A stretch of DNA of 64,000 nt from Cerrena zonata (lineage: Eukaryota > Basidiomycota > Agaricomycetes > Polyporales > Cerrenaceae): NCBI GenBank assembly GCA_038087015.1, contig JASBNA010000003.1, positions 1,302,001-1,366,000 of the forward strand, given 5' to 3'. The translations under genes were made by a program, and so were the position numbers. Positions 1-11,189 of this stretch are shown one piece after another. The stretch's first letter is position 1. Each line of letters opens with the position of its first letter. Below the pieces are notes generated by a model. The model saw only the letters and a list, made by a program, of their open reading frames with translations. It did not search any database and was not told the origin of the DNA.

Positions 1-1238
1 AGCTATTGCTGCTACATTCAACCCCCAACTAGTCCTCACGTCCATTGCAGAATAGTGGAGGCCCCAACTCACTGTGGACTAAAGTATTACCGTTCCTCAT
101 CGTTGTACCATGCATCATTGCAGCGTCATGGATTGCAATGGGTTGGTGGATCCGTGAGCTCTACTTTGAGTTCGGGTATGTCCAAGACTTTCCTTCTCGA
201 CGTGTATTTCATATCGACCATTCAACTTTAGCTGGGCAATCTTCCACGTTGTCGGTGCCAATCCGGCATTCAAGAGTATGTCTCAGTTCCCACTCGTTAC
301 CGTGATGCCTAGAAACTAATTACCGCTCATGACAAAACAGCCATGTTCCAGTATTACCAAGTCATGATCTGTCTCCTCAAGTTTGACTTCTTCTGCTTTA
401 CGGGAGTCACTATCCAACTACTCATTCTCGTACTGCAAACGAGTTCGGCAGAGTTCGGCATCACAGTTGCTGCTATCCCCATCGTGCTTGTACTCCTTGG
501 CTTCTGTGGTTGGGCGGTTAAGCGAGAAGTCAAATGGTAAGGTGTTCAAGCATGTATCTTTCGTAAGTTCGGGGAGTTGAGACTTCCGTTTGTTACAGGC
601 TGATGTCGATTTCCTTGGCGTTGATGCTGGCTGCGGAATCATACTGTATGTTCTATTTCCATACTCAGAACACCGTGTGCAGACGCTAACATTACTTCGA
701 TTCATATCTTCAGTCAGTGAGTAACGACGGAACTTTAAAAGCACCGCATTTTCTCACTCCAGGTTCACAACACAGTTTACAAGCTAGTACGATTCTACCA
801 GCCTGAATCTACAAACGAATACGCTACCACACGAGCGACACTCACTGTATTCAGTTCGTATCATCCACCTTCTCCCGCCCTATATCATTCCGCTGACAGT
901 TGGGATCACTTCTTATAGCAATCGTCGCATTCATTCTCCTCTTCGCAACCTTCGCAGTCGGTCTGAGATGTTTTGCAGACTTTGACAAGGGACTGTTGAG
1001 CTCAAAGCTGCACGGTCAGTCTTACTCGCCCGTAGCCACTGGCTTCACGAAGGCGGATTTATTCGGTGATTACTCATTTCCTTTATCTCACATTCCCCTT
1101 GCTCCCTCAGCCGTTACTGGATCAAAACAATCTTACTCATCCCCACTCCCCTCACCAGGGGAACAACCAAGTTCGAGTATGAGACAAACATCCTATAATG
1201 CGGGCAGCCAGCTCGGTCCAAGGATATCAATAGAGTGA
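1..1238 (+). CDS. UPF0658-type Golgi apparatus membrane protein (5' partial)
   Basis: Multi-exon gene whose first exon(s) lie before the window. Visible exons: 51-175, 232-275, 341-536, 599-645, 776-846 and 900-1238, plus a possible 3-nt exon at 714-716; all introns are GT-AG. The joined protein has at least four hydrophobic segments (VLPFLIVVPCIIAASWIAMG, a long one around ITVAAIPIVLVLLGF, LMSISLALMLAAESYF, LLIAIVAFILLFATFAVGL) and family-like phrases: YQVMICLLKFDFF, YKLVRFYQP, RCFADFDKGL, and the C-terminal PRISIE before the stop. These suggest the uncharacterised UPF0658 Golgi membrane family; the name comes from memory of the family, not a search. The stretch 1015-1110 (96 nt, GT...AG, divisible by three) may be an in-frame intron or retained coding sequence. 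No enzymatic motif is visible. Confidence 0.6.
714..716 (+). other. candidate 3-nt micro-exon in the UPF0658-type gene
   Basis: Between the exon ending at 645 and the exon starting at 776 lies the string CAG|TCA|GTGAGT. Reading TCA as an exon gives two introns of 68 and 59 nt and inserts one Ile (YFIYKLV). Skipping it gives one 130-nt intron and YFYKLV. Both keep frame. Intron lengths favour the micro-exon, but sequence alone cannot decide. Confidence 0.35.
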
Positions 1239-2026
1239 AGAGCTCCTCAAACTCGAATACCCAACTCGATCGATCGAAAACGAAACAAGACGAGAAGAAC
1301 TACAGCTTGTCAACTCGAGTTCAAGATCGTTGAGGCCAGTTTTACCGATGACGACTATGCATGAATGTCAAGCGTTTGAAAATCTCAAGAACACCACTAC
1401 GCTTCTCCGATCTCTTGCACACATCTTTTTCATGACTTCCCACAAATATCATAGGATGGATTGATAGCATATGCGTACAGTATAGTGTATGGGTTTCCTC
1501 GGTTTGTTTGTAGAGGGTGTCGAGGGGCTTCTATTATTTTTCATTTCTCGCCTCGTCCCCTCTGTTGCTAATTTAAGTGTTTCCATTGTTTTTGTAGTAC
1601 CATCTCTTACGGACTTTCCATGATGATTTATACATCGATTGAAAGAGCATCATCTTTCATAAAACATACTTCCCTGTGTCCGTTGTGGTTGTGCATGTGT
1701 GGAATTTTGCGCGTTTCGGATACTGACCGCTGACCTTTCAATACAGCGAGCTATACTGGGACAGGTTGGCCAGGGTTTGGATACATTTCACCTCAGTTGA
1801 CCGTATGAACTAAACCTTAGATTCCATTGTTCCCTTGATCGAGATCAGGGGACATGTGCAGGACGAAAGATCATCACATCGGTACATTTCATTATTGACA
1901 TTATCAAACACTGACAGCCACAATTCTAGTAAAGAGCTACACCCGACCACAATACATTACAAGGTACGCGAACTTCGAAGTGCTAACTTACCTCTGTCAG
2001 CCGTATGACGGACAACATAGCCAAAC
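1239..2026. other. intergenic: 3' region of the UPF0658-type gene
   Basis: No convincing coding sequence. T-rich stretches around 1540-1600 fit a 3'UTR and polyadenylation region for the upstream gene. The segment ends where the foldback element begins. Confidence 0.5.
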
Positions 2027-2475
2027 GTTGAGATTCGCGCCGTTGGTTTCGCCCCCGCCCGAAGACGAGGGGTACTTATCCCGGGGGCCACGAAAAGGCC
2101 GGCGCTGGACATCTTGCTTGCCCTCCCCGGGAACGTCAGCATACAAATTTGGAGAACGAGAAACACAAACATTTCTATCCTTGATGTGTCTTGAGGCGAA
2201 TCATCTTGACGTCTTGAGGTTTGTGCCGTTAGTTTCCCCCGAAGGGTACTCATCCCGGGGACCACGTAGAGGTCGGCACTGGACACCCAGCTTGTTGGGT
2301 GGCCCCTCCCCAGGACCTGTAAAGCAAATGGTCAGCAGCAAACACTCGATGTCTTGAGGCGGGTCATCTTGATGCCTTGAGGTTCGTGCCGTTAGTTTCC
2401 CCCAAAGGGTACTCATCCCAGGGACCACGTAGAGGTCGGCAACAGGACACCCAGCTTGTTGAGTGCCCTCCCCGG
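2027..2475 (-). repeat. left-arm GC-rich modules (3 copies)
   Basis: Copies lie near 2027-2125, 2213-2315 and 2376-2475, read on the minus strand. Each contains CCCAACAAGCTGGG-like, TGCCGACCTCTACGTGGTCC-like and GAGTACCCTTCGGGGG-like blocks followed by AACGGCACAAAC. Copy boundaries are approximate and the copies differ by scattered substitutions. Confidence 0.7.
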
Positions 2476-2815
2476 GTCAGGTGTTGGTAGAGGGAGAAGG
2501 AGAAGGAGATGTGAGTGTCGAGAGAGTCGAGAGTGTATATGTGGCTGGTAGTAGGCGGAGGAGAGGGAAGATGGTAGTGGTTGAAGAGAGAGAAGAGGAT
2601 GAGGTGTGCTGGAGAAGCGGGGGTCCTTTTATCTGTACCAGGACTCGGACGGAGGCTGACCGTGACAAAGTCAAGCCGAACTTGAACATACCTTCCTTAT
2701 TTGTCGACGCGGAATGTCAAACATCGTCATCGAGTCTTCGGCACTGCGTCATACCCAACTTGGTCGGTTTTTTCCTTCTTAGGCAGGTCATGTCAGCCGC
2801 TGCTGACTTCAACAT

Positions 2816-3311
2816 TAGAAATGGTTTGTCCAGCCATCACGCTATGCGCGAGAATTGAGACGTTCCCCATGAAACGTTCAGTGTAATTTACACAATTTTG
2901 ATGTAGATGTCTATCGACGTACCATCCTAGACAGGAACTGAAATCGTGCATAAAATCAAGTGTACGTTTTTGAGGTGAGTCTTAGTACGGAAGACCTTGT
3001 TACACACATCGCCTATGTTTAAAAGTTATAGTGCCTTCCATTCCGAAACTTCTAATGAAATAAAATAAATAAAATCATTCCGGTCCGTATAAAGAAGGTC
3101 GCATTCTAAGGGTTCCCTGTTCCACTACATATACATACAAGTAAAGGTAGTAAGGCAATGGTACTGGTATGAGTTCGTCAAACACACTACATAATTATGA
3201 TCAATAATTGTCCAAGTAACACCGAGAGTTCAAGAACGGCCTTCAAAGAAGCGGATTCGGATAGTACTACAGCCCGGTTGTTTAGGATAAAGCGGCAGGC
3301 TCAATGTCTTG
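2816..3311. other. unique centre of the foldback element
   Basis: AT-richer than the arms; no coding sequence recognised. A short palindrome GTGTAATTTACAC lies near 2880. Nothing else is supportable. Confidence 0.4.
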
Positions 3312-3479
3312 AATGCTGAAGTCAGCAGCGGCTGACATGACCTGCCTAAGAAGGAAAAAACCGACCAAGTTGGGTATGACGCAGTGCCGAAGACTCGATG
3401 ACGATGTTTGACATTCCGCGTCGACAAATAAGGAAGGTATGTTCAAGTTCGGCTTGACTTTGTCACGGTCAGCCTCCGT

Positions 3480-3660
3480 CCGAGTCCTGGTACAGATAAA
3501 AGGACCCCCGCTTCTCCAGCACACCTCATCCTCTTCTCTCTCTTCAACCACTACCATCTTCCCTCTCCTCCGCCTACTACCAGCCACATATACACTCTCG
3601 ACTCTCTCGACACTCACATCTCCTTCTCCTTCTCCCTCTACCAACACCTGACCCGGGGAG
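3480..3660 (+). promoter_or_regulatory. promoter-like core inside the right arm, facing outward
   Basis: A TATA-like AGATAAAAGG at about 3495 is followed by roughly 100 bp that is strongly CT-rich, the usual look of a fungal core promoter and start-site region. The same sequence sits inverted in the left arm (about 2467-2640), so the element carries two outward-facing promoter-like cores. No ATG-initiated conserved frame follows. Function is inference only. Confidence 0.35.
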
Positions 3661-4275
3661 GGCACTCAACAAGCTGGGTGTCCTGTTGCCGACCTCTACG
3701 TGGTCCCTGGGATGAGTACCCTTCGGGGGAAACCAACGGCACGAACATCAGCAAGAACCAACGGCACGAACATCAAGCCATCAAGATGACCCTCTGCAAG
3801 CCTCCACACGTCTACCGTTGGTGTTTCTTCTTTTCTGCATTTGAGGCTGACTTCCTGGGGAGGGCACCCAACAAGCTGGGTGTCCAGTGCCGACCTCTAC
3901 GTGGTCCCCGGGACGAGTACCCTTCGGGGGAAACTAACGGCACAAACCTCAAGACGACAGGTGCTCCCCACTAACTATTGCTTTACAGGTCCCGAGGGGG
4001 GCGCCCAACAAGCTGGGCGTCCAGTGCCGACCTTTTCGTGGTCCTCGGGATAAGTACCCTTCGGGGGAAACCAACGGCACAAACTTCAAGACATCAAGAT
4101 GATTCGCCTCAAGTCACATCAAGGATAGAAATGTTTGTGTTTCTCGTTCTCCCAATTGTATGCTGACGTTCCCGGGGAGGGCAAGCAAGATGTCCAGCGC
4201 CGGCCTTTTCGTGGCCCCCGGGATAAGTACCCCTCGTCTTCGGGCGGGGGCGAAACCAACGGCGCGAATCTCAAC
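3655..4275 (+). repeat. right-arm GC-rich modules (4 copies)
   Basis: Copies start near 3655, 3855, 3990 and 4165. Each opens with a CCCGGGGAGGGC-like box, then CAACAAGCTGGG, then the GTCC...GGGATGAGTACCC block and the AACGGCAC tail. Spacing is irregular (about 135 to 200 bp). The outermost copy, ending at 4275, is the most diverged, as is its counterpart at 2027. Subterminal repeat arrays of this kind are typical of transposase-binding regions in long-TIR elements. Confidence 0.7.
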
Positions 4276-4608
4276 ATTCTTGTTACGTTGCACTTCCACG
4301 CTGCTGGCGGAAGTAGGTTGGATATCTGCTCAAGCCTAGTGTAGAGTAACCTAGTGTAGAATAAGTGACTTCGGTCGTCAGCAGCACGATATAAGATATC
4401 ATAACGCAAGTTTGTATTTTGTAGAACATACCGGTATGATACTACCTGCGGGTTCTTGCTTCACAATGTGATATGTTTAAGCAGCTATATATAGTCAGAC
4501 ACGAGTACCGCCATATCAAAACATGACTGTCAACAGTGTCAAGGATACGATAACGCCGAAAGAAGGATAAGTCGGAACATTCTATAATCAATCAACCTTG
4601 TCGCATTG
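4276..4608. other. intergenic, 3' side of the GPI-type protein gene
   Basis: No coding sequence or RNA gene recognised between the foldback element and the stop codon of the minus-strand gene. Confidence 0.4.
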
Positions 4609-5554
4609 TTACCACGAGGTCAAGGCGTAGATCAGAGCCAGTAAACTAAGGACAGAGGCAACATATGATGTCTCGAAGCGTACAGCCCCCGATTTACCTG
4701 TTGCAGTAGGGCTCGCTGCGATTGATGTTGTACCGTCAGCGGTCAGAAGCCAAGGGCTTTGGGATGGTGCATCATCAATTTGGGGAGAGCCATCCAGGGC
4801 ATTGGTATTGTTGCAGCCGCCTTGCTGGTTGGTGTTTTGGATCTCGACCCTAATGTCAATCATAATGGGATGGAAAGTGAGGTACGAACGAGTAGCGCTG
4901 TTACAGAAGGACGTACGGGATGTTCGAGATGATGAAAAATTGTTGGTCGGATATATGAGAGACTTCATAGAAGGAGAGCTATTCAATCGAGGAACATATA
5001 AGTACTATGCCTATAGGGAACATGAACTGTACTAACGTTGTATTGTCCTGCGGGAACGCACGAACTGATATTGTAGTTGACATGCTTCACAGTAGAACCA
5101 GCTTCCTGGCCCAGTAGGTTGGCATCTGGGCCGGAGACAGTAAGATTGATAGAGTTGGGGAACGAGACAAAGTATATCTCGAGACTGTCGAAGCGAGTAC
5201 TGTCTTTCGTTCCCGGAGTTGCTGCCGATGCTGGCAAATGTCCATCTCCAGAGATCTAGAGAATACTTAGTCTACATTAGAATAGCATTGATGAAGACTA
5301 AGGAGCTTACGTCTACGGCAATTCCTACCGTGGAACCTGCATGTAAGGTACTATTGCAGAGAAAACAATTAGATATCCTCATCATAAACAGGCGACCATT
5401 CTCGTCTGCTCAATACCGACCTGCTAGGAGCGGGGGAATCAATAATAGCCAATCCTCTGGTAAATAGCTGTCCATTGAGTCCGAATATTTGAGCAGTAAT
5501 GACTGTACTAAAAGAAAGCAATGCGACTAGAATCGGAAGACACAACTTAGTCAT
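4609..5554 (-). CDS. small secreted protein with signal peptide and GPI-type C-terminus
   Basis: Five exons on the minus strand: 5554-5421, 5350-5311, 5255-5037, 4978-4917 and 4849-4609, all introns GT-AG and 55-70 nt. The N-terminus MTKLCLPILVALLSFSTVITA is a clear signal peptide. The mature part reads through LHAGSTVGIAVDISGDGHLP, then DSLEIYFVSFPNSINLTVSG with an N-glycosylation sequon, then a Cys pair region. The C-terminus is a Ser/Thr-rich linker followed by a hydrophobic tail (YVASVLSLLALIYALTSW), as expected for GPI attachment. It resembles conserved but uncharacterised Agaricomycete cell-surface proteins; no catalytic motif is seen. It is divergent from the DNAJC9-like gene, sharing about 310 bp of promoter. 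Confidence 0.75.
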
Positions 5555-5736
5555 GTTATAGCGACGTGGTGGTTGAGACGAAGATTTCGAGGGATTATCA
5601 GGATGTTTATTCGGACTAGGGATGCTGGCATCCCTTGATGATATGATGAAATTCCCCGAGACTCCCTCGAGGAATGTGCATTCTCAGGCACTTTCAAGTT
5701 GGCCGTCGAGGAAAGCAAAGCCTCCGGTCGTGAGGT

Positions 5737-5868
5737 ATGGTGACAGATGGTGACAGTCACAGAACGCGTGACCTTCTCGTGACAGAACGCGTTGATTCTC
5801 GCGCGTTCACCGTGACGCGTCTAACGCATTTCTCACCAGGCTACAGCTTGAAGAGTATCATATTCACC
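5737..5868 (+). promoter_or_regulatory. promoter with three MCB boxes (ACGCGT) and GTGAC/GTCAC repeats
   Basis: ACGCGT occurs at 5764-5769, 5787-5792 and 5815-5820, within 57 bp and 50-105 bp before the start codon of the DNAJC9-like gene. ACGCGT is the binding core of the fungal G1/S factor MBF. Just upstream, GGTGACAGATGGTGACAG and GTCACAG form repeated GTGAC/GTCAC motifs. DNAJC9 is a histone co-chaperone in animals, so S-phase expression would make sense; that link is inference. Confidence 0.55.
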
Positions 5869-7037
5869 ATGGACGACAGACCAGACCCCATCTCCCAGTT
5901 CTTCCCGACCAGGAACCTGAATCCGTTGACCTGTATGCTGTTCTCAGCGTAGAGAACTCAGCAAAGCCAGAGGAGATCAAGAAGGCCTACCGTAAACTCG
6001 CGCTCATCCATCATCCAGATAAACATGCAACTGCCGGGCGAGTCTGCAAAGGCCGACGCGTCTCTTAAATTTCAGCAGATTGGATTTGCGTACGCTGTTC
6101 TCGGTGACGAGAAGCGACGTGAGAGGTACGACAAGTTGGGCAAAACAGATGAGGGTTTCGACCTTGGCGAGGGAGAGGATGGATGGGAAGCCTACTTTGA
6201 AGACCTCTTCGAGAAGGTTACGAAGCAGAGGTTGGATGACCTGAAGAAGGAGTATCAAGGTCCGTTAACAGAGGTTGTACGCTCACGCTCATATACTAAT
6301 AGCGAATGCAGGCTCGGAGGAAGAAGTGCAGGATCTTAAAGCGGCGTATGTCGAAACCAAAGGTGACATTGAGGTTATAATGCAACACATCCCTCACTCG
6401 ACATTCGACGATGAGGCACGCTTCATTGTCACCATTACCGATCTCCTCAAGAAGAAAGAACTACCCAAGTTCAAGAAATGGGATACCAGTGTCAAGGACG
6501 AGAAATCCAAACTCGTGCGACAGAAACGAGGCGAGAAGGAAGCGAAAGAGGCAGAGGAGATGGCTAAAGAACTTGGTGTTTGGGACGAGTTCTACGGAAG
6601 TGGGAAACCATCTTCGAAGAAGGGTCGAGGGAAAGAAAAGGCTAAAGCTAAAGATGACGCCCCTGCCGACGAAGAGGACTACTCCGCATTGCAAGCTCTT
6701 ATTTTGAAGAAGAGGAAAAATACAGAGGGTTTCTTCGACAATCTTGCGGCGAAGTATGCCGGCGTGGAGGAGGAAACGAGTAAGGGGAAGAAGGGGAAGG
6801 GAAAGAAACGCGCGAAGAGAGATGAGGAAGACGAGGAAGAGGACGAGGCGGCGTCTCCCAAGAAAAGGTCTAGGAAGGAGAAGGAGCCTTGGGATATCGA
6901 TGACAAGGAGTTTGAGGCGTTGCAGAACAAGGCTGTTTGGAGACAAGGGGAAGGTGCAGGACAAACCGAGCTCAGGCACGAAGGATCCCTCAAGTACTAA
7001 ACCAAAACGAAGCACTAGGGCGAAGAAGACAAAGTAA
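5869..7037 (+). CDS. DNAJC9-like J-domain protein (frame broken by single-base indels)
   Basis: J-protein related to animal DNAJC9, an Hsp70 co-chaperone that handles histones H3-H4. The N-terminus [13 protein letters not shown] leads into a J domain ([23 protein letters not shown] with the HPD motif, [21 protein letters not shown]). A helical region follows, then a Lys/Glu-rich C-terminus with nuclear-type basic runs. One intron, 6260-6311. The frame breaks three times: a base seems missing in CCC at 5904-5906, one extra in GGG at 6036-6038, and one extra near 6929-6932 (between QNK and LFGDKGK). Each single change restores a family-like protein, so I treat these as sequence errors. Taken literally, the gene would be a pseudogene. 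The promoter carries MCB boxes. Confidence 0.75.
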
Positions 7038-7183
7038 TTCTCCATGTCTTTCTCTTTATTCGGGACTCTTTGCTTGGTTTTCTAGTCGTTCTTATATACC
7101 TTCGCTTTGCATCACAGTTTGTACAGTATTGTTCCGTATAGTATGTATGTCCACAATTGCGCAATGTATATCATAAAAACAGT

Positions 7184-10100
7184 TCATAAATACCGGATAG
7201 AATCAATCCCCAAACTCCGTCTCGCATGAATAATCGCTACCAATTCCTTTATCGACTCTTCCAAAATCACCACATTATCCAACAAACGCGACAGCGTCAC
7301 TGTCTTCACTTGCTGCTCCTCTTCAGGCACCTCTTCATCCTCCATTACCACTTCCTCCTTGGTGCCCCATTGTGACGAACTCGTGAACACATCCTCTTCG
7401 TCAGAATTCCACTTCGCTGTGGTCGACTTAGCTGGCGTCCATGGACCTGAGTTGGGTGCTGGTGCCAAGAAGGGTTCGACGACAATAGCGGTGGTCTTCT
7501 GGTAATGAGGGCCGAAGGGGCTCGCATCCATGTTCTTGTGAGAACGGGATGGTGTCTGAGGTTCTGGCTGTGTGGGTTTAGGTTTCGATTTCTTGGGTGT
7601 GAGGAAAGATACGAAAGACGAGGATTTCGATTGTCTTTTTGACTTTGGCGTTGTTGGTGTCTCTGTTGGTGAAGTGATCTGAGGTGACTTGAATCCGCCT
7701 GAACCATCAACGTCAAGAGCGAGAGTAAGCGCGTCAGTGAGGTTTTCAGAGAAAAGGAGACCCTGTCTTCGTTCGAGGAGGTATTGGTCGAAGTGGTCAA
7801 CCATTTGTCTATACCGTTCCAACTGAGAAACGAGTCCGTGGAAAATCGAATGCACCACTGGTCTTGACTGTTCATCGAGTCTTGAAGCAGGCAAAGAATG
7901 ATCCATAGCAAGTTTCTCGTCGATGGCGAAATCAATAGACCTATCATCGCCGTCGCCCAAACTTTCATGCTGGGGCTCGTCACCCGTATCCGCCAGTGTT
8001 CGCATAGGCGACCGGTCGTCTTGCTCTTTAAGAGAGAATGTCAGCCATCCTGCTAAGCTGCGATCAGGACAAATGGCTAGTGTTGCCAGAACACCGGTCA
8101 ACGCCATGTTCATCTCCGGTGTATTCGCGAAGAACCGTCGAAGAGACTCTAGTACCAGAGAAAGGACAGGGTCGTTTGCATTTAGACGATGTTTAGTCTT
8201 TGCCCGCGTATCTAGATCGACATCTAGTTGGAAACACGAATGTGTCTGGATACTCAGAAGTGCATCACGGAGGTAATGGTCGTATCCAGTACTGAATGCG
8301 TCTTCGTTGTGCGCAGGGTCCACACGAGACACGAGAGTGAGATACAATCCCATCTCCCGTTCATGTGTCCAATACGTCGTATCAGGCTGGGCGAAAGTGA
8401 TCGAAGGCATCAACGATAAGGTGATCTTCCTTGGGTATCGTGCTCTCTTCCGCACCGGGGTATATGAAAGTTTCGTCGTCGTCATCGTCTTCGTCATCGT
8501 CGTGAGTTTTAGAGCCTGGTTCTAGGGGTGCGGGAAGGGCGGCAGGTTGGGGGAAGCTCGTCGCATGGGGGTCGTGAATGACGACCATGAGTTTGTCTGT
8601 ACAGACTTTGCAGTATTGCTGCAGGAGGGATTGAAGGAGTTGTAAGGCTGCCTGTGACAGTTGGTTGGGATGTAGACCGTAGACTGCTGAGCAGGAGATC
8701 CTTGAGAGTAAACCGGCCCATCGAGGTAAAATACTCGGTGTGTTTACGAGTACCTGGAGCTTCCAGTTCGAGAAGGGCCATCGCTGCACTCTTTCTTCTC
8801 CGTTGCTTAGCGGCTCGGTCAGAAGGTCGTGTGACGGGAGGTGCACCGGAGTTGAGGTTGAGGAGGGCATGGGGACGCATACGAGATCGAGTGAACTCTT
8901 CGGTATTGTCCTCAGTCATTAAGAACTCAACGAGGAGGTCTCCGAGTTGACCAACTCCTAGGGTTCGCATCATGACCTCGATATAGGACATAACTGCAAC
9001 TGCGCTTCCGTCTGAGTCTGAGCATTCCAGAACAGATGGGTAGAAGACATTCTCGAGGAATACACGTCGAACTGCATCCAATATCGACTGGACGATAGCT
9101 GAGCCGACTAAGGTGGACGCATCGAAATTGGCATCTGCATTTTCTGGCAGAATATTCCGTTTCAAGACATCCTGCAAGAACTCAAGCTAGCTTGAGGAAA
9201 TGATCTAGTCGAGACTTGAAGCTGGGACTCGACGATTCCTCCAGACCAATCGACTGGTTCTTCTCCAACGCAGCTTCTTGTGCTTCCCTTTCCGTCTCGG
9301 TCATTTCGACTGTGGTTCCACCCAGAACCATGGTGGTACCAGTCATTGATTCGGTTTGACTTGGAGGTTTGATCTCCAGTTTTGAAGGAAGGAGAGAGTA
9401 AACCGCAGCTAGACCAGCGGCAAGGACCTCTGAGAAGTCACCATCAAGGATATATTCAGCCAAAGCCAAGGCAGCGTCAGTATTTGGATCGGTGCTTGCT
9501 GTAGACGAGGTTGTCGATGTTGATGCATTGAGGGACTCCTCACCCGATTGTTTGGGGGCTGAATCGCCTGGTGACATAGCAACGTCCATGAGGAAAAGAA
9601 CACCTGCTCTTGCAAAGTCTCCAATTTGCCCCTCACGGTGGACAAAACGAAGAAGATAATTGAAGAGCAAGAATTCATATTCGGGCTTCTTCGTCGTAGT
9701 AGAGGATGGAGGAATATATGATGGGCCAGACGTGACAGTCCCCTGCGAAAGACTAGGCGAGGGCGGTCGTGTCTGTGTGTCTTCCGTCGCAGTTGCGTCG
9801 AGTTCTGGTTTACTCGAGTCTGTATCGTCCTTGACTTCGGGTTCAGGTGACTCCTCTTCCTCCTCTTCCTCTTCTTCATCCTCCTCCTCCACTGAAAAGA
9901 GTGGCTCTGGGCGGTACCACTGTTTGTCATGGAAGAATATCATGAGAAGTTCTCGGTAGTTGCGTATCCGACTGCAAAGAATACATAGAAGATTTACCAC
10001 TGAGTTTTCAATGTCAGTACCACATAGATTGGGAGAAATTCAATAAGATTGGCACATACGGTCTTCCTCGTATTCCGAAGGTTGGCTTCGTACAGCATTG

Positions 10101-10808
10101 CCTGCAGCACCCATCATCCTGTTGCGACCATCGAGTTTCTCTTGAATATCATCACCGACACAACTCCGAAGCAGCTTGAGTACTGCTTTATGTACGGCAG
10201 AATGGACCAAGAATTGTTCATCCAGAAGGACTACCATGTTTTGAACGGAGCGTAGTACTTCAGCTTGAATGCCGGCTGGCCGATCGGTTTCGCTCAGCTT
10301 GACGAGTGTACCCAAGACATCTATGGGTTATCTGTTAATTTGAGGGAAGGGAGATTTAGGGTATAAACACGCACCGTTCTTCAGCAGATACTCAAGACAT
10401 GCGCCGGTGCCACTACAATGAACTTGAGTTACTTGTTAACAGACCCTAATAGCAAGGCTTTCCTACCCACCCTTCTTCTGTCCGTGTCGATTCCCATACC
10501 AAAGCATCTACCATTGACCGTAGGTGGGCAGGGACATCTGTTGCCTTGATACCCCGAGTCAGTTGCCGCTCATCTGGGTGTAGCAGCGTATTCTAAAGGA
10601 TATGCAAGATTAACTCCAAACTCAATGAACGACATGTAGATGTACCTTTATGAGGACCCATGATTTGTGGAATTCTAATGCATGATCGACCTGTAGGATG
10701 TCACTGTTACTTAGCCACTAACCCTTGATCGAATGGAAGAACATAGCGTACCTCAACTTTCGGAGAGGTTTGAGGTCCAGACCGGAGAAACTTCGAAAAG
10801 TAATCCAT
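7184..10808 (-). CDS. FHIP / RAI16-like protein (FTS-Hook-FHIP complex subunit)
   Basis: RAI16-like family; FHIP links Hook and FTS to early endosomes for dynein transport. Start at 10808 (MDYFSKFLRSGPQ); small exons follow at about 10694-10650 (DHALEFHKSWVLIK), 10590-10467, 10410-10378 and 10321-10060. The main body includes YRELLMIFFHDKQWY, YEFLLFNYLLRFVHREGQIGDFAR and DRSLAGWLTF, and ends with VVILEESIKELVAII...IDSIRYL. Long acidic runs lie around 9850-9900 and 8470-8500. The frame shifts by one base at about 9187 (FLKL to LEFLQDVL), in CC at 8651-8652 (PTVT to AALQLLQS) and once between 8400 and 8450; all three look like extra bases. Length is about 1,000 residues. It lies upstream of, and in the same orientation as, the glucan synthase, but as a separate unit. 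Confidence 0.8.
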
Positions 10809-11189
10809 ATAATGCCGTTGTCCAGAATGGGACGACGGAATGCGTGAAACGTCTACTGAACGTAGTACAGTAGTTGAGTTGAGTGACTGCTCGCCAAGGA
10901 AATTGGATATCTATAGTTGCACTGCGAGGCGCTGGCGTTGCTTTCACATCTTTCAAACATTTTGTGCCTTGTTTCTTAGCAGAGATGAAGATATCCTCAG
11001 AACACATCACACAGCAGAGGAAGCTCAATGAAGAATAACTAAACTGTGATAGATCTACTAATGATATTACAGGAACCTGTCAATAGGGTAGTGACAGAGG
11101 TAGATGGATATACAATGAGCGTATGAGAGAATGTCGAATGAGATGCGCGAGACCAATATAGTTCCAAAGCCGTCCGATGTGTAACGTCA

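Larger units (their letters stand above)
2027..4275. mobile_element. foldback-type element: large inverted repeat with modular arms
   Basis: Two long arms (about 2027-2815 and 3312-4275) are reverse complements of each other around a 496-bp unique centre. The inner ~350 bp of each arm (2463-2815 against 3312-3665) are nearly identical; the conceptual translations match residue for residue until the last one. The outer parts consist of GC-rich modules, three copies on the left and four on the right. No transposase frame is present, so this would be a non-autonomous foldback or long-TIR DNA element moved in trans. No clear target-site duplication was seen at the outer ends; left reads ...AAAC|GTTGAG, right CTCAAC|ATTC. 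An inverted duplication created during assembly is possible, but the unequal module number argues against a simple chimeric read. Confidence 0.65.

Noticed and set aside
2463..2858. 131-codon frame in the left foldback arm and its mirror at 3282-3665
   Set aside because: The frame lies in repeat and CT/GA-rich promoter-like DNA, has Glu/Val low complexity, and is kept in both arms simply because they are copies.
5904..6932. Programmed frameshifting in the DNAJC9-like gene
   Set aside because: Three sites with no shared slippery sequence, and similar breaks in unrelated genes, point to sequence error rather than recoding.
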